Position numbers and translations under genes: made by a program
Part shown: positions 22,294 through 23,319 of the stretch, piece by piece
Numbering within the stretch: the stretch's first letter is position 1
Layout: every line of letters begins with the position of its first letter
The notes under the pieces: model-generated
The model's database searches: none
The model's input: the letters and a program-made list of their open reading frames with translations, nothing else
What the model was told of the DNA's origin: nothing
Origin: Candidatus Sigynarchaeota archaeon
GTDB taxonomy: Archaea; Asgardarchaeota; Jordarchaeia; Jordarchaeales; Jordarchaeaceae
Assembly (NCBI GenBank): GCA_030587505.1
Contig: JAUQYY010000354.1
Span: forward strand, 1-23,319
Reading direction: 5' to 3'
Length of the DNA: 23,319 bases

Positions 22294-22740
22294 ATGAGGA
22301 TTGAAAGAATAGACCGAGTGGTCATCGCTGTGAAAAATTTGGATGAGTCGATAAAATTCTTTTCAGATCTCTTGGGTATAAAGTTCGATCCTGCTGGTTC
22401 TTCGGATGAATTGCTTGTGAGAGCTGCTTACAGTCCTTCGGGAATAGAGTTAATGGAGGCGTCTCATCCCGAATCGCCCGTTGGAAAATTTGTGGAAAAA
22501 AGGGGCGAGGGGCTCTATGCTGTTGTCTTTAAAGTTTCAAACATAGAGGAGGCTACTGCAGAACTGGAGAGAAAAGGCATCCGAAAAGTGGGGAAACTTG
22601 ATCTAGGAGCACTAAAAGAAGTTATATTTCATCCCAAAGACACCCACGGTGCAATGATAATCTTAGCCGAGTATGAGGATGTGCACCCCGCAACGGCTGC
22701 CGTCGCGATGGGCTTGCTACAATCACAAAAACTAGGCTAA
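22294..22740 (+). CDS. VOC-superfamily protein, methylmalonyl-CoA epimerase-like, metal ligands not conserved
   Basis: A 148-residue protein with two beta-alpha-beta-beta-beta modules of the glyoxalase/VOC fold: RIDRVVIAVKNLDESIKFFS, then GIELMEASHP, and AVVFKVSNIEEATAELERKG followed by VIFHPKDTHGAMIILAEY. It most resembles methylmalonyl-CoA epimerases, but the first metal histidine position is R8 (IDR for IDH), the GLHH motif is GLYA (73-76), and the last acidic ligand position appears to be aliphatic. A classical epimerase role is therefore doubtful. GGTGG at 22283-22287 fixes the ATG at 22294; the frame is open back to 22123 but that part is unlike the family. ndk follows 40 nt downstream. 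Confidence 0.82.
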   Translation: MRIERIDRVVIAVKNLDESIKFFSDLLGIKFDPAGSSDELLVRAAYSPSGIELMEASHPESPVGKFVEKRGEGLYAVVFKVSNIEEATAELERKGIRKVGKLDLGALKEVIFHPKDTHGAMIILAEYEDVHPATAAVAMGLLQSQKLG

Positions 22741-22780
22741 AATTGAGTGACTTCTTTTAAGACTCTATGAGGTGTGTTTT

Positions 22781-23319
22781 ATGGAACAGAGTTTGATTCT
22801 TTTAAAACCTGATGCTGTGCTCAGAAGACTCGTTGGTGTACGTGTCTTGGAAAACTTTCTAGAAAGGGGATTTGAAATCGAAAACTTCCTGGAGCTTCAG
22901 GTTTCTGAAGAACTTGCGAGTCTCCACTATGCTGAGCACAAGGATAAACCGTTTTTCCCCAGATTAAAAAAATACATTATGCTGAGCCCCATTATTGCGA
23001 TGATTGTCAGCGGTGATGGAATTATTCAAAAAATCCGTGAACTGGCAGGGGCTACAATGGCCAACAAAGCAGACGCTCAGACGATCAGAGGAAAGTACGG
23101 GATTTGGGGGGGAATCAATGTCATTCACGCTTCGGATTCCGTGGAGAGCGCTGAACGTGAGATACGGCTTTGGAAGAGCAAAACACCACTTGGCAAGAGT
23201 GAGGGGCGTATAAATGCTGAAAAATACATCTCCGAATGGGCTCCAAGAATCGGCTTAAATGCCACCCCTAAACTCCGAGAGATATGTAGGAAACTCTCAG
23301 AGAATCCCGATTTCTTAGA
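22781..23319 (+). CDS. ndk: Nucleoside diphosphate kinase (3' end beyond window)
   Basis: Transfers the terminal phosphate between nucleoside triphosphates and diphosphates through a phosphohistidine. Visible: the N-terminal SLILLKPDAVLRR with the conserved lysine (K9), LAGATMANKADAQTIRGKYG (88-107; the usual proline of GATxP is absent) and the catalytic H116 in NVIHASDSVESAEREI. GAGGTG at 22769-22774 precedes the ATG at 22781. No stop is reached: 179 codons are open to the window edge, about 30 or more beyond the usual 140-150 residues, with a tail EKYISEWAPRIGLNATPKLR that is not part of the standard fold. Confidence 0.92.
   Translation, partial: MEQSLILLKPDAVLRRLVGVRVLENFLERGFEIENFLELQVSEELASLHYAEHKDKPFFPRLKKYIMLSPIIAMIVSGDGIIQKIRELAGATMANKADAQTIRGKYGIWGGINVIHASDSVESAEREIRLWKSKTPLGKSEGRINAEKYISEWAPRIGLNATPKLREICRKLSENPDFL

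Noticed and set aside
1..23319. CRISPR array, insertion sequence or prophage
   Set aside because: No regularly spaced repeats, transposase, integrase or phage genes were seen; the window is mostly conserved chromosomal genes.

Overview
The window is archaeal. It carries archaeal/eukaryotic-type ribosomal proteins (eS19, eL39, eL31, LX/eL20), aIF6, PDCD5, the RNase P protein Rnp4, Nep1, RadA, DtdA, class I LysRS, prefoldin alpha, FtsY, an archaetidylinositol-phosphate-synthase-like enzyme, TATA-like promoters and bulge-helix-bulge (BHB) introns. Initiation at TTG or GTG is very common. Having FtsZ and SepF together with a MIT-AAA Vps4/CdvC and a Vps25-like ESCRT-II protein suggests an Asgard archaeon or a deep TACK-type lineage. 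Gene content alone does not settle which.

Layout. (1) 1-1351, minus: a doubtful partial ORF, then ftsZ. (2) 1642-1772, plus: tRNA-Gly(GCC) with two introns, one in the anticodon loop and one in the T-loop; nep1 converges on it. (3) 2663-8191, plus: the conserved translation and protein-biogenesis cluster rnp4, yhbY-like, rps19e, pdcd5, rpl39e, rpl31e, aif6, rplX, pfdA, ftsY, ending in argF. (4) 8343-9221, plus: an EamA transporter, converging on dtdA (9276-10112, minus). (5) 10407-12797: lysK (with an unusual KMSKS region) and a CDP-alcohol phosphatidyltransferase. (6) 12934-15426: a division/membrane-remodelling cluster, vps4/cdvC - vps25-like - sepF, preceded by a perfect 22-bp palindrome at the first start codon. 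(7) 15650-18637: a crotonase, a possible 35-aa ORF, an EF-Tu-domain-2-like protein, a 193-nt element closed by a perfect 13-bp terminal stem, and radA. (8) 18750-21682, minus: a 38-aa conserved-looking small protein, then a two-subunit 2-oxoacid:ferredoxin oxidoreductase. (9) 22294-end, plus: a VOC protein without recognisable metal-ligand histidines, and a nucleoside diphosphate kinase running off the window.

Three things stand out. First, the oxidoreductase gamma-alpha gene is interrupted inside its conserved YPITP motif by a 29-nt hairpin insert with BHB-like junctions; removing it restores one 582-aa reading frame, so it looks like a protein-coding archaeal intron. Second, the protein between Vps4 and SepF aligns by eye with eukaryotic Vps25 over almost its whole C-terminal half, placing ESCRT-II-like, ESCRT ATPase and FtsZ-anchor genes side by side. 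Third, the tRNA-Gly T-loop intron fits the strict BHB rule at position 59/60. It shares splice geometry with the proposed mRNA intron, so one splicing endonuclease could process both.
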